This document shows, piece by piece, positions 12,486 to 23,450 of a stretch of 64,000 nucleotides of DNA (within the stretch, counting starts at the first letter, position 1; each line of letters opens with the position of its first letter). Below the pieces are notes generated by a model. It did no database searches. It was not told where the DNA came from and was given only the letters and a program-made list of their open reading frames with translations. The stretch is from Aporrectodea caliginosa (Eukaryota > Annelida > Clitellata > Crassiclitellata > Lumbricidae): NCBI GenBank assembly GCA_020284085.1, contig JACEVL010000204.1:367501-431500 (forward strand), in the 5' to 3' direction. The position numbers were made by a program, and so were the translations under genes.

Positions 12486-12827
12486 GGACAAAAGCATTTT
12501 CAAGCATAGTCCTAAACTCCATTAAAACACGACAGTTTCGACTCTGAAGTCATATTTCAGTCCGTCTATCGATTAAGACAACATAGGCCAGCAGCAGAAG
12601 CTAAGCATCAATCGCCGGAACGGATGCTGGCTGCTGTCACGACGTCAGCATCATCAGCCGACGCTGGCCGCGCGCGAGCGAGCGAGCGAGCGCTGGCAGG
12701 CACGCCGCACGCCGCCCCTCCAGCCTCGACGCAGCATGTGGGGCTCATATTTACGATGGAGATGTGATATTAGGAGACGCAGCGAAAGGGAAAACGACAA
12801 AACATTAAAAAAGAATTATACCTCCCG
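12486..12827. other. GC-richer spacer with a short (GCGA)n run
   Basis: A locally GC-rich segment with CGCGCGCGAGCGAGCGAGCG near 12668-12690. I see no gene or splice pattern. Confidence 0.4.
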
Positions 12828-13815
12828 ACAAGTCGCTTCTCTCTATAACTCGCTCCTTTGTATAAGTCGCTGCTCTGTTTAACTCGCTGCTCTGTATAAC
12901 GCGCTCCTCTGTTTAACTCGCTGCTCTGTATAACTCGCTCCTCTGTATAACACGCTCCTCTGTATAACACGCTCCTCTGTATAACTCGCTCCTCTGTATA
13001 ACTCGCTCCTCTGTATAACTCGCTCCTCTGTATAACTCGCTCCTCTGTATAACTCGCTCCTCTGTATAACTCGCTCCTCTGTATAACACGCACCTCTGTA
13101 TAACGCGCTCCTCTGTATAACGCGCTCCTCTGTATAACTCGCTCCTCTGTATAACTCGCTCCTCTGTATAATGCGCTCCTCTGTATAACTCGCTCCTCTG
13201 TATAATGCGCTCCTCTGTATAACTCGCTCCTCTGTATAACTCGCTCCTCTGTATAACTCGCTCCTCTGTATAATGCGCTCCTCTGTATAACTCGCTCCTC
13301 TGTATAACGCGCTCCTCTGTATAACTCGCTCCTCTGTATAACACGCACCTCTGTATAACTCGCTCCTCTGTATAACTCGCTCCTCTGTATAACTCGCTCC
13401 TCTGTATAACTCGCTCCTCTGTATAACTCGCTCCTCTGTATAATGCGCTCCTCTGTATAACTCGCTCCTCTGTATAATGCGCTCCTCTGTATAACTCGCT
13501 CCTCTGTATAATGCGCTCCTCTGTATAATGCGCTCCTCTGTATAACTCGCTCCTCTGTATAACGCGCTCCTCTGTATAACTCGCTCCTCTGTATAACTCG
13601 CTCCTCTGTATAACTCGCTGCTCTGTATAACTCGCTCCTCTGTATAACTCGCTCCTCTGTATAATGCGCTCCTCTGTATAACACGCTCCTCTGTATAATG
13701 CGCTCCTCTGTATAATGCGCTCCTCTGTATAACTCGCTCCTCTGTATAACTCGCTCCTCTGTATAATGCGCTCCTCTGTATAACCCGCGCTCCTCTGTAT
13801 AACTCGCTCCCTTCT
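12828..13815. repeat. 17-bp minisatellite, about 58 copies
   Basis: The unit is CTCCTCTGTATAACTCG. Its last bases vary among CTCG, CACG, ACGCG and ATGCG, and the variants are interspersed. The first few copies at the left are more diverged. The unit length is not a multiple of three and no frame on the minus strand contains a stop, so two overlapping minus-strand frames of over 300 codons arise (17-residue period). There is no conserved non-repeat partner, so this is not treated as a gene. It is not CRISPR: there are no spacers. Confidence 0.95.
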
Positions 13816-14190
13816 ATACGTATGGCTGGCCGATACCGTCTGTCCGGCGTCCTGGCTGTTGGCGGTCGTCCGTAATTTTGTTCGTTGGTTAATTATAGAT
13901 GAGCGACGGTGGTCGGGCGCTACGTCGATGTACGGCGGTCCTGCCGGTGCCCAGAACGATGTATAGTCGGGCGATGGAGGGCCGGCCGTCAATTATAGGC
14001 GAAATGATGAATGGGCGACGGTCGACATCAGAAGCGGGAAGGCAAAAGATGACGATGATGATGACGACTACGACGACGACGTTGGAGAGGAAGCCGAGGA
14101 GGAAGCGGTGAGGATGGAGAAGGGGTTGTGCTGGTGGAGAGAGGAGGAGGAGGGAGGAGGAAGAAGACGTTGAGGATGCGGTGGTATGGT
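13816..14190. other. Spacer with GAC/ACG and GGA-rich simple sequence
   Basis: A short GC-rich part with repeated GGTCGGGCG-like words is followed by (GAC)n at about 14050-14080 and GGA-rich sequence to about 14165. No gene is seen. Confidence 0.4.
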
Positions 14191-14790
14191 TGCAGGTGTT
14201 TTTGTGTATGCATGTATGTGTGTAGGGTCATGTGTGTATGTATGTGTGTATGTATGTGTGTATGTATGTGTGTATGCTAAATATTCATGAATGTATAACT
14301 GTGTCTGTATTTATGTATGTATGTACGTACTTAATATGTATGTGTAAATATGTATACTTATGTATATTTATCTATCTATGTATGTATTTATGATTGGCAA
14401 GAGTTAAGCAATGGAACAATGAAACATACAATCTTGTGCTATGCTGCTGCTCGTTTTTTATTTTGTTACTTTATGTCACCTGATTGTGTGATTTGTTTTA
14501 TTGTTGATTTGGGATCAATAAATTGAATTGAATTGAATTGAATGTATGTCTGTATGTATGTATGTACGTACGTATGTATGTATGTATGTATGCATGTATT
14601 TATATATGTACATATGTATGTATGTATTTATGTATGTAAATATGTATAGTCATATACATTTATCTATGTATGTATGTATGTATGTATGTATGTATGTATG
14701 TATGTATGTATGCATAATCCATGTATGTATGTATGTATGTATGTATGTATCTATGTATCAGTGTCTTTATGTATCTATGTATGTACGTTC
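14191..14790. repeat. (TATG)n microsatellite interrupted by an insertion
   Basis: TATG tetranucleotides occupy about 14200-14390 and 14545-14790. The interruption begins with GATTGGCAAGAGTTAAGCAA (14391-14410) and ends with (TTGAA)n at 14520-14545. The same 20 bases recur at 14797-14816, just beyond the second TATG block. Confidence 0.85.
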
Positions 14791-14816
14791 GTGCAAGATT
14801 GGCAAGAGTTAAGCAA

Positions 14817-17002
14817 TGGAACAAAACTAATGGTCCAACCAACGTCGTGCCCCTAGGACTATTCATAGGTCGACTCTGCGGCGCGCAATAGATTCTGAAC
14901 CTAATGCGATTTGTTTGTTGCTTAAGTTGATTATTTGAGTCGCGCTCAAAGTCGATTAAGAGCGACGTTCTGCTGTGAAGTGTGCGTACGTGTGACTAGT
15001 TAAGTGTACTTAGTTAAGGTGTAGACTGTGTAGTATGTAGTCTCATATGATGTACAGAGAGTCACTTAACAGCATTTGGTTGGCCTGTGGTGTGCTTCAG
15101 ATATTTTCTACATTTGAGTTAATTTCCAACTATGATGAAGAAGAGCAATACCTTACACACCTCATTTATGGTTTGCATTCGCCGTATAAGTATAAGTTGA
15201 CGAAAAACAGTGATTAATAAAAAAACATCAAAAATGAATGGAGAGCCTGACAGCCTGTAAGGCTAGAAGATTAATTAATTTTTGTTTTTTTAAATATCAA
15301 AAAAAGGGAAAAAAATAAGAGTAACCACCTGTCAAATTTCATCGTTGCAACATCCTGTCAGAAAAGGAAACAAAGACAAGAAAAGAGAAAGAATACTGAT
15401 GAAAAACATTATTCGAAAAAAACTTAAATACGTCAAAAACTTTAAAGACGTCAATATCCTATCAGAAATAGAATCCAAGACGGACAAAAGAGAAAGAAAA
15501 CTGATGTAAACACTAAACGAAAATGAACTGAAATGCATCAAAAACTTTAAAGACGTCAACGGCCTTTGTCGCTAAAAGATGTCATTAAACATTGGATAAA
15601 TTAAAATTAAGCTCCTTACACACAACTCCGCAACTGATTGTTCTTTGCCAGTCCCAAAGCTGGATGAAGGAGTAGGGCGACGCTAATGATCTTTGTAGTC
15701 ACACAGTGTCGTTAATCTGAAACTACTATACTGCTTCTTACACACCTCTTTTAGGCCATTCATTCGCCTTATAAGTAAAAGCTTTTTGACAGACCTATTA
15801 GGTCTGTGAGTGTAACTGTGTGTTTGTGGTATGTCAATAAACAATTGCTTCATTTATTTATTTTGAAAAAGAATAAGCGCTAAGAACTGTTGAAAATAAA
15901 TTCTGTCGACGTCAATGGCCTTTAATTGTTGCCATAAGATGGCGTTAAACTCTGGATCATAATATCATCACAGCAATTTAACGACCCAATCTAGTCTTCT
16001 TTTAGTCTTTAGTCGTGATCTTCTAGTCTAATCTTAGTTTGTTATTCCGAAATAACTAGAACAATTCTGAGGTCCCGTATACGTGAATGAATGAATTGAT
16101 GAATGGGTGACTGAATAAACGAACGAATGAATGAATGGGTGGCTGAGTGAGCGAATGAAATTGATGAATGAATGAACGAAGTAATTAATTAATTACCGAG
16201 TTAATTAATATATTATGTTATATTTATTTATTTATCAGGTAATTAATTGAGAATTGATCAATGAAGTGATCAATTAATGAATTAATAGATCAATAAATTA
16301 ATTAACAGGTCCTGAGGCGCTACGTAGCCTATACGTGTTCCGCATAACAATCACAAATGCGTTTTCATCGGTCAAAGCGAGAAGTAGCCGAGGAATTACG
16401 TGCTTACCTTCGCCTTACCACGCTCCGCATCGCATGCCATCCCTCCGTCTCACAACCCAATCCTCCTCTTCCGTTCGGCCATTAAACCGAATGGTAACGT
16501 CGACCTCTGACCCCTCACGTTACATCTTCATCTTCATTACGCCAAAGGGGTCGTAAGGTCACGACCCGGCGACCTCCCGTTGCATGCCGCAAGACGTTTG
16601 CCCCGCGCGGGAACTCCTTCCCCTAACGACGCTAATATTGCGATGTTTAAGGTTACTGCGAATCCTCGGTGACGTGGATGAAGACATAGAACCTAGCGGC
16701 GAGACGAGAAATCAAATAGCAGAGATATTACTATCGATACTAATTGGAGGAACTAAGTCTCGACCGGTTTGGAATGTTTTGCCCCGTGGATGAAGATCTC
16801 GTGGGTGTACGTTACAGAGGCCGGAGGAGTTTGTGAAGGGGACGGAGGAGTTTGTGACGAGGCCGGAGGAGTTTGTGCGCAGACCGGTTTGCGGATTGTA
16901 GGAAGAAACAACTTTGCCACCCATGCAGTATCTACTCCTGGAGACTATTGGAGAGAGGCCTACTCTTTCCTGAGTTTCCTCCTATGCATTTCAATCCTTC
17001 AC
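14817..17002. other. Gene-free region with dispersed repeats and simple sequence
   Basis: No gene is supported. It contains an imperfect tandem pair with AACTTTAAAGACGTCAA words (about 15440 and 15545), an M2 copy (15645-15716, minus), M1 copies (15540-15590 and 15900-15955, minus), GAAT/TTAA-rich sequence (16085-16310), and three 21-30 bp repeats of GGAGGAGTTTGTG (16818-16880). Confidence 0.5.
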
Positions 17003-17048
17003 ATATTCATGTATGTATGTATGTAATACTATGTATGTATGTATGCTT

Positions 17049-17288
17049 GGATGGATGGATGGATGGATGGATGGATGGATGGATGGATGGATGGATGGAT
17101 GGATGGATGGATGGATGGATGGATGGATGGATGGATGGATGGATGGATGGATGGATGGATGGATGGATGGATGGATGGATGGATGGATGGATGGATGGAT
17201 GGATGGATGGATGGATGGATGGATGGATGGATGGATGGATGGATGGATGGATGGATGGATGGATGGATGGATGGATGGATGGATGGAT
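17049..17288. repeat. (GGAT)60 perfect microsatellite
   Basis: 240 bp of uninterrupted GGAT, preceded by a short GTAT tract (17008-17045). All three plus-strand frames are open because the tetranucleotide encodes Trp-Met-Asp-Gly without stops. Confidence 0.99.
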
Positions 17289-17769
17289 ATTATCATCGCG
17301 CCGGTGTTTAATGCACAAGGCATCAAGGCCAGTATCCAGAAATCAGTCCATAAGAGAGAGAGAGAGAGAGGCAGCCGATATGGTGGATAAGCATTATTAT
17401 TTTGATCAGAGAAGTCTTAAGCCAAGAACGAAATGACGCAAGTGACTGATAACGAAAGATAGAGGAAGAGAGTTCAATATCCAGGTCCGGCATCAGAAAA
17501 AGTTCGTTCACCAAGAACAGTTCTAGCCCCTGCATGGTATGACCTGACAAGGATTACCTGATGGCCTCAATTTAAAATAAGTCCTTTTCAAGACAGGAAG
17601 CCAATGAAAATATTTAAGAACTTCCGGGCTTCCGTGCATGCAAGACTCTTGTGAGACTATATCTTAAAGATGGTATCCGGGTATCCAGCGGAGTCCCGGA
17701 CATTTCCCCGGACAATTCCCCCCGAACAGTAAGTAGGTAACTCTACCATTGTCCATGATAGCTGTTATT

Positions 17770-18210
17770 AATCCAACTTCTATTGAAGCAAAGACCTTCT
17801 TTCATCATTCCAACTTCTATTTAAGCAAACAAAATTTTAATAAATCCAGTTTCTATTTAAACACAGAATTTCTTTCATAAATCCAGCTTTTATTTAGGCT
17901 AAGAATTTTTTTCATCAATCCAGCTTCTATTTAAGCATAGAATTTGTTTTATCAATCCAGCTTCTATTTAAGGAAAATAATTTCTTTCATCAATCCCACT
18001 TCTATTAAAGTAGAGAATTATTTTCATCAGTTCAACTTCGGGGGGAAACGTCCAGGGGAAATTTCCTAGACCCCTTAAAGATACGTTTACCCTTTTATCT
18101 GAAGATACATTTCCATTATTTCTGAAGATACATTTTCCTTATACCTGAAGAATAATATACGTTTTCCTTCTATCTGAAGGTACATTTTCCTTATATTTGA
18201 GGGTAACATT
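17770..18210. repeat. Two adjacent minisatellites (about 43 bp, then about 24 bp)
   Basis: Positions 17770-18040 repeat CCAGCTTCTATTTAAGCA with TTTCTTTCATCAAT between copies, six to seven times. Positions 18085-18210 repeat ATCTGAAGATACATTTTCC about five times. No gene is seen. Confidence 0.8.
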
Positions 18211-18264
18211 TTGGCATACTCTTTGTCCCCTCGTCTACAGTTTGACAACGAAACTCTCAAAGTA

Positions 18265-18543
18265 CAGTATATCACACACGGTCATACACACACACTTGGT
18301 CACACACACTCGGTCACACACACGGTCACACACGATCACACACACACACGGTCACACACAGACATGGTCACACACACACACACACCATCTGAGAATGCAC
18401 ACGTAGAATGATGAAGGTGGCACTGGATACCACGAAACACTCCACAACCGGATCCTTGGAAGACAAGAGCATCGAAACACACGCACACACATAATCCTAT
18501 GCACACAGATCGACCGCATTCTGTACGAACACGAAGCAGGCAC

Positions 18544-18576
<33 letters not shown>

Positions 18577-18975
18577 GACGGACACACAAACAGTCGGACA
18601 GGAAATCGATAGCTGAGACGAAGACACACAGACATACTGACGGACAAATACATGCGCAGAAGCATACAACAGAAAAACTGGTGTGGATCGATGAACAAAG
18701 AGAGACACATTCACCCAGACAGACAGACAAGCAGACAAGACAGACAACAAGACAATCAAAGAGGGAGTCAGAGAGGGAGACAGAGTCTGACAGACATATA
18801 GCCAGACAGACAGGCAGACAAACAGACAGTTAGTCGGTCAGAAAGGTAACCAGAGAGGGAGACAGATATATAGCCAGACAAACAGACAGACAACAAGACA
18901 GTCACAGAGGTAGTCAGAGAGGGAGACAGACATATAACCAGACAGACAGACAGCCAGACACGTAAGCATACACGC
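18265..18975. repeat. CACA, GGTCACACA and GACA simple-sequence region
   Basis: GGTCACACACA repeats at 18280-18385, then a (GACA)n core at 18543-18575 and degenerate GACAGACA sequence with repeated GAGGGAGACAGA words to 18970. The open frames across it are repeat artefacts. Confidence 0.85.
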
Positions 18976-19639
18976 ACAGGAAGTACATAACGGCGGCAAC
19001 ATAAACCCAAACGCAAACAGGATTTCTGCGCAGGCGCGGCTTCTATGGCCGCCATTTATACAGCGCCAGCGTATTCGTCGACTCGGAAGCCTCGTCTCCG
19101 ATATAAGCAAACAGATGCTCCTTTCCTCTGCTGCAGCAACCCAACCATCCTCCCAAGCGGGTTGTTGCGCCCGTTCAGTTATTTGCCCTGTCCTATAGCG
19201 ACGGCGGGGGTCCGCATATTCCCCGGTCAGGGCCCCCCTATCCACCGCTGTCGGTCCGCCGGCGTTTTCGCCGCCAGAGATGGGCGCTTACTGCAGGACG
19301 GAGGAATATTCGCGAGTATTTGACTTTCATTAGTCGTCTACAGCCGACTAGTCGGTAATTGCTTCTAATAATTGTCCCCGAGAAACTGTTCCTACCGACG
19401 ACGTTATAGCTGCTCTCGCTCGTCTATGATTTACGGCACGATAATAGCCGTAGTTTTCCCGGCCGGGGGAAGGGGGCCTACATAGCCGGACTTTGCCGGA
19501 CCGACCGACCGAGCGACCGATCGTCCGGCGAAGGCAGACTCCATTGTCCTCGGAACGACTTTGAACAACGCCAAATGAATCTATCGATCTCCGGTCTGGA
19601 CATTTCGCTGAGCCCTAGTCAATCCCTGACCGAGTCTCT

Positions 19640-19845
19640 CGGACGAGCCCCCACTCGACTGACCGACCGTCCAAGTCCCGGACGAGCCCCCACTCGGCCC
19701 ACCGTCCGCCTCCCGGACGAACCCCCACTCGACTTTCCGATCGTCCAAGTCCCGGACGATCCCCACTCGGCCCACCGCCCGCGTCCCGGACGAGCTCCCA
19801 CTCGACTTACCGACCATCGACCAACTCCCGGACGAGCTCCCGCTC
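19640..19845. repeat. GC-rich minisatellite (CCCGGACGAGCCCCCACTCG)
   Basis: Four to five imperfect copies of a unit of about 35 bp containing CCCGGACGAGC and CACTCG. Two flanking stretches (18980-19640 and 19846-20494) hold no gene I can support. Confidence 0.75.
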
Positions 19846-20494
19846 GTGCTTTCGGGTCTAACGTACGGTCGCCGTTAAAAACCGGTCGAAGATAGGGAGT
19901 TAGTCTACGGGTGAGGGCCGTGAGGCTGCTTCAAAAAGATGGCCATCAATTGAGTGACCGATCGACGAGTGTATGTCTTAACAATGTCCGGTCAGAAAAT
20001 GGTCATTGGAGAATGATGACTGGCCACGCCGTCCGGCAAGAGATGCCAGTTTGCTGTACGCTACAGCTGTTGTGTATAGTTTATAATAATTATACGGGTG
20101 CGAAAAATATTAGGTGGACATGACAACGAGCTCTTAATTAATTGTCGGTGGCGTTTCTTAAAGGGGCATAAAAGGAGTATTCAAAGTAGGATAGTGCAAC
20201 GAGCCTATTCAGAGGTGTAAAGGAGTAGGCTATAATACACGGCCGCCACGGCGGCATTGTTTAGTTTTACGGGGGAGGGGGTTGTCGGCGTTCAACACCC
20301 CCAGCTCTTCTTTTAACCCCCTCAGGTATCGGTAACTGAACAGATATTTGGGGTCATGTGCAACATAGGCCTATTAACGACATTACTGTATTGCATTGTA
20401 CTGTTTTCCAAACATTTGATTCTGTCGACCTGCGTTGGTGCACTTTGGTCATCTGTAAACCTTTCCATTAATTTTGTTTTTGGAAAACTAAAAC

Positions 20495-20653
20495 CAGTGG
20501 AGGCGCCAGGATTTCAAGTTGGGGGGCTAAAGCTCCAAGCCCTTCCCTTTTGTCCCATCCTCCCTGTGATTTGCAGTGATTTCCCACTTGTTTGGGGGGG
20601 CTGAGCCACAGTTAAGGGGCTAAGCCCCCCATCCCCACCTGGCGCCGCCACTG
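20495..20653. mobile_element. hAT-type MITE, 159 bp, perfect 8-bp target duplication
   Basis: The left terminus CAGTGGAGGCGCCAGG and the reverse complement of the right terminus CAGTGGCGGCGCCAGG match at 15 of 16 positions. The flanking octamers ACTAAAAC (20487-20494 and 20654-20661) are identical. An 8-bp duplication and a CAGTGGCGG-type end are hallmarks of hAT elements. The interior contains two GGGGCT-rich stretches in inverted orientation and no coding capacity. Confidence 0.9.
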
Positions 20654-21239
20654 ACTAAAACACTGCACGCGGTACAAAAGGAAGAGAGCCTTAACGATCC
20701 TAGTCAAGGGGGTGTGACGGGCGTATTTACGAAGAGATTGTAACGGGGGTATTACGGGGAGAGAATATTATTGTCGACCCAACTCAGGGCGGTGTATGTG
20801 ACCGCACACTGTCCGTGGCAAGAGAGAGAGAGAGGACTGACCAATCGCCGGGGCTAAGAAAAGGAGGTCGCTTCATAACCTGTCAGCCACTTGTGGTCGG
20901 CGTAGGCTACGGGACTGTTCTTCAAAATTTCTAACAGGTCAAAGCAATCGAAACAACGCCATTGATTCAGCAGATCATAATAACAGGTGTTACAGAGCTA
21001 AACGACACATTCAAGACCTTTTATTCAGCCTATCACGCAGGTTAAGCCTTATCTTTAGGCTACAACACTGTCTTGTGGTTAGGGGTATCAGTTGTATCCT
21101 CCGTAAGAAGGTTATCAGTAACGCGTAGGTTGTATACGGTTCACGTTGAAGTATGATGTTAGGTATGCATGACTACGTATGTACGACACACAAATATACA
21201 TGCATCCACTCATACATTGTACGTGTGTACTGTGTAGCC

Positions 21240-21276
21240 TATGTGTGAGTATATATATATATATATATATATATAT
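21240..21276. repeat. (AT)n microsatellite
   Basis: About 30 bp of perfect TA dinucleotides. Positions 20662-21239 hold no recognisable gene. Confidence 0.9.
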
Positions 21277-21348
21277 GCATCTATGACGTCGGAAAGGAAA
21301 AATGGTAATTATATTGTAGCGATTACGGTAGGTTAGGCCCTACTTGCT

Positions 21349-21575
21349 GTTTAACGACACTGTGTCATAAAAATGATGATTAGCGTCGCCCTCCTCCTTT
21401 CACCAGGCGTGGGACTGGCACTACCAGAGTACGAGCAGTGGCGGTGTTAAGGTGCTGGAGATGTTAGTTGTCTTCAGTGTTTAACGACATCTTATGGCTG
21501 CCAGGGCTGTTGACGTCGCCCTCCTCCTTTATCCAGGCCCGGGACTGGCACTGCCAGAGTACGTGCAGACGGTGC
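21349..21575 (+). mobile_element. Two M1/M2 dispersed repeats in tandem, the second a hybrid
   Basis: The first copy (21349-21444) has GTTTAACGACACTGTGTCAT, AGCGTCGCCCTCCTCC and GGGACTGGCACTACCAGAG. The second (21477-21575) starts with the M1 head (GTTTAACGACATCTTATGGC, then GTTGACGTC) but continues as M2 (GCCCTCCTCC, GGGACTGGCACTGCCAGAG). This shows the two types are one modular family. Confidence 0.75.
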
Positions 21576-21829
21576 AGTGGCGCAGCTCCAGCCAAGTATC
21601 GAAGCTTCCGTCATTATCCTTTGAAAGCAACGTGGAACATCTGGCCGTCACCTGCTCTGCCTCAATAAAGTTTCTGCTGCAGACGATCATCTTCTTTGGT
21701 TCTTGCAGCATCAATATTTTAAGGTCCATGCGCCGCTTACAATGATCTAAGTCCATTGTAAAATGGTTACGTGTAGCCTCTAAGACCGAGGATCAGAATC
21801 AGATCTATGAGTCAGCGTAGAATTCGTGC

Positions 21830-21895
21830 AATACAATACAATACAACTGCACTTTGATATTGCACTCCTTCCAAAGTTCAGAACTGCACACATGA
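21830..21895 (-). mobile_element. SINE family A, 3' fragment
   Basis: CAATACAATACAACTGCACTTTGATATTGC and CCAAAGTTCAGAACTGC, read on the minus strand, match the 3' body and pentanucleotide tail of the copy at 41528-41726. The tRNA head is missing. Confidence 0.7.
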
Positions 21896-21899
21896 CGAT

Positions 21900-23312
21900 T
21901 TCGCATACAATTATATTAAGTAAGTAAGTAAGTATATTCTTTATTGAACCAGTTGCAATCCGCATTCTGGTGTACATACATCATATATAATAAACAATAA
22001 ACAATCAATAGTCAATATGAATAAAGCATTCTAACTATAAAAGTTTTTTTCATATTATGATTAGCTAAAGGTAAAACACGGTCATGTGACCGGGGTCGAA
22101 GGGAATAGGCCAACAGCTTTTTTGGAGGAAGAAACCTATGGAGAACATGGCCCGGGTTTGCCAGGACCGCCGAAAACAAGCAGGTGTCGGCTTTAAGGCA
22201 TAGTTGTTCAAAGGTTGGGCTATCACTTGGGAGGTATCGCTGACGGATCAATCTGTTCATTACAGACTGGAGCATTCCCTTCTCCCTTTGGCTGGCAAAG
22301 CCCCACCATGCCGGAGCAGCATACAACAGGCGTGCCACCGTTGTCGCCCTCACCACATCGTAAAGCCCAGGGCCAGATAGACCATGGGCAGTTAGTATGC
22401 GCAGGGCATACATGGATTGCCTAGCCCTGCAGCATATTTGGGCAATGTGCATCTCAAAACTTAAAGTTTCAGTAAGCATAACCCCCAGTACCTTCATGCT
22501 ATGTACTCTGGTCACTCCCGGGGTGGCCGCAGGTGCTGACACCCGCCCTCTCCTCCCGACCCCTCTTACAATCATCTCTTGCGTCTTTTTATGGTTTAGT
22601 TTTAGGTTGCATGCTTTTGCCCAATTTGTCACATGTTCTAGTTCAGCTGAAACAGTGGCACTATTAGAAAAAGGTATCAGTAAGTAGCTATCATCAGCAT
22701 ACTTTAGTATTATATTTCCAATGTGAATCGTCTTGAGCTTAGATATTGTGATGATAAAATTATTTGGGCCAGAACCTGAACCCTGTACAAAACTAGAGTT
22801 GATTTTCATGAGGAGAGATGTGAAGCCGTTGAATTTAGTTCCATGGCCCCGATCCTCCAGGAAGGCCACGATCCAATTGTAGATGCAATCAGGAATTTGC
22901 ATCTCCGCCAGTTGCTCAGTCAGGTACGAATGCCGCACCGTATCAAAGGCTTTACTAAAGTCCAAGGCAATGAGATGAACATACTGATTTGCTTCTAGTA
23001 GCTCCAAAAGGTTGGTGGTTAGCGCTGTTAGTGCTGCTGTAGTGGATCCTGTTGGTCGAAAGGCGAACTGGTCTGTGAAGTCTTGATTTAGCTGGGGCTC
23101 AAGCAGAATATGATGAAAAAACCGATGCACGATAAATTTTTCAAGTATTCGGCATAAGATAGGTGTAACCGATATGGGGCGATAATCAGCGGCCTCTGTC
23201 GGGTGGTTTACTTTTGGTACTGGTGTGATAGTACTGGTTTTCCACTGAAGTGGGACATAAGAGAAGAGGACCGACATGTTGTAGAGATGCGTCACCGGTT
23301 GTGCTATCATCG
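21900..23312 (-). mobile_element. 5'-truncated non-LTR retrotransposon (LINE), reverse transcriptase ORF
   Basis: A 432-codon open frame (22012-23310, minus) encodes a reverse transcriptase. Visible landmarks in order: PVPK and DYRPIS near the front, AFRPTGST, ALDFSKAFDTV (catalytic Asp of motif A), QGSGSGP, YADDSYLL (catalytic YADD box), then LNHKKTQ and KVLGV, and a C-terminal tail with LRPRSHDRVLP. This arrangement belongs to CR1/jockey-like LINEs (family knowledge). The endonuclease and ORF1 are absent, so the copy is 5'-truncated. The 3' end runs into a short (TTAC)n tail at about 21917-21935 with AATAAAG just before it. The frame is intact from the truncation point to the stop, so the copy is fairly young. 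A tRNA-SINE begins immediately upstream of the RT frame. Confidence 0.9.
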
Positions 23313-23326
23313 GGGCTGCGTGCAGA

Positions 23327-23450
23327 GCAATTACGAGCGAAGGACTTGCTCAAGGTCCCTAAACTGTAGCCCTAACTGTCTCGGGCGAGGATCAAACCTG
23401 TACTCTCCGTGTTACAGGCCGAGCGCTCTAACCAATCGACCACCGTGCCC
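23327..23450 (-). mobile_element. tRNA-derived SINE head, family A
   Basis: Read on the minus strand: GGGCACGGTGGTCGATTGG, TTAGAGCGCTCGGCCTG (box-A region), then GGTTTGATCC (box B), then CCTTGAGCAAGTCCTTCG. The body stops where LINE reverse-transcriptase sequence begins, about 15 bases further along the same strand. Confidence 0.75.

Noticed and set aside
12828..13815. CRISPR-like array
   Set aside because: The 17-bp units are directly adjacent with no spacers, and the DNA is eukaryotic.
12770..13992. 304- and 359-codon minus-strand frames
   Set aside because: Pure translation of the 17-bp minisatellite with random flanks; no conserved domain or splice structure.
16873..17436. Trp-Met-Asp-Gly and Ile-His-Pro-Ser repeat proteins
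   Set aside because: Artefacts of the (GGAT)60 tract on both strands.
22215..22687. Plus-strand frames over the LINE
   Set aside because: Shadows of the reverse-transcriptase frame on the minus strand.
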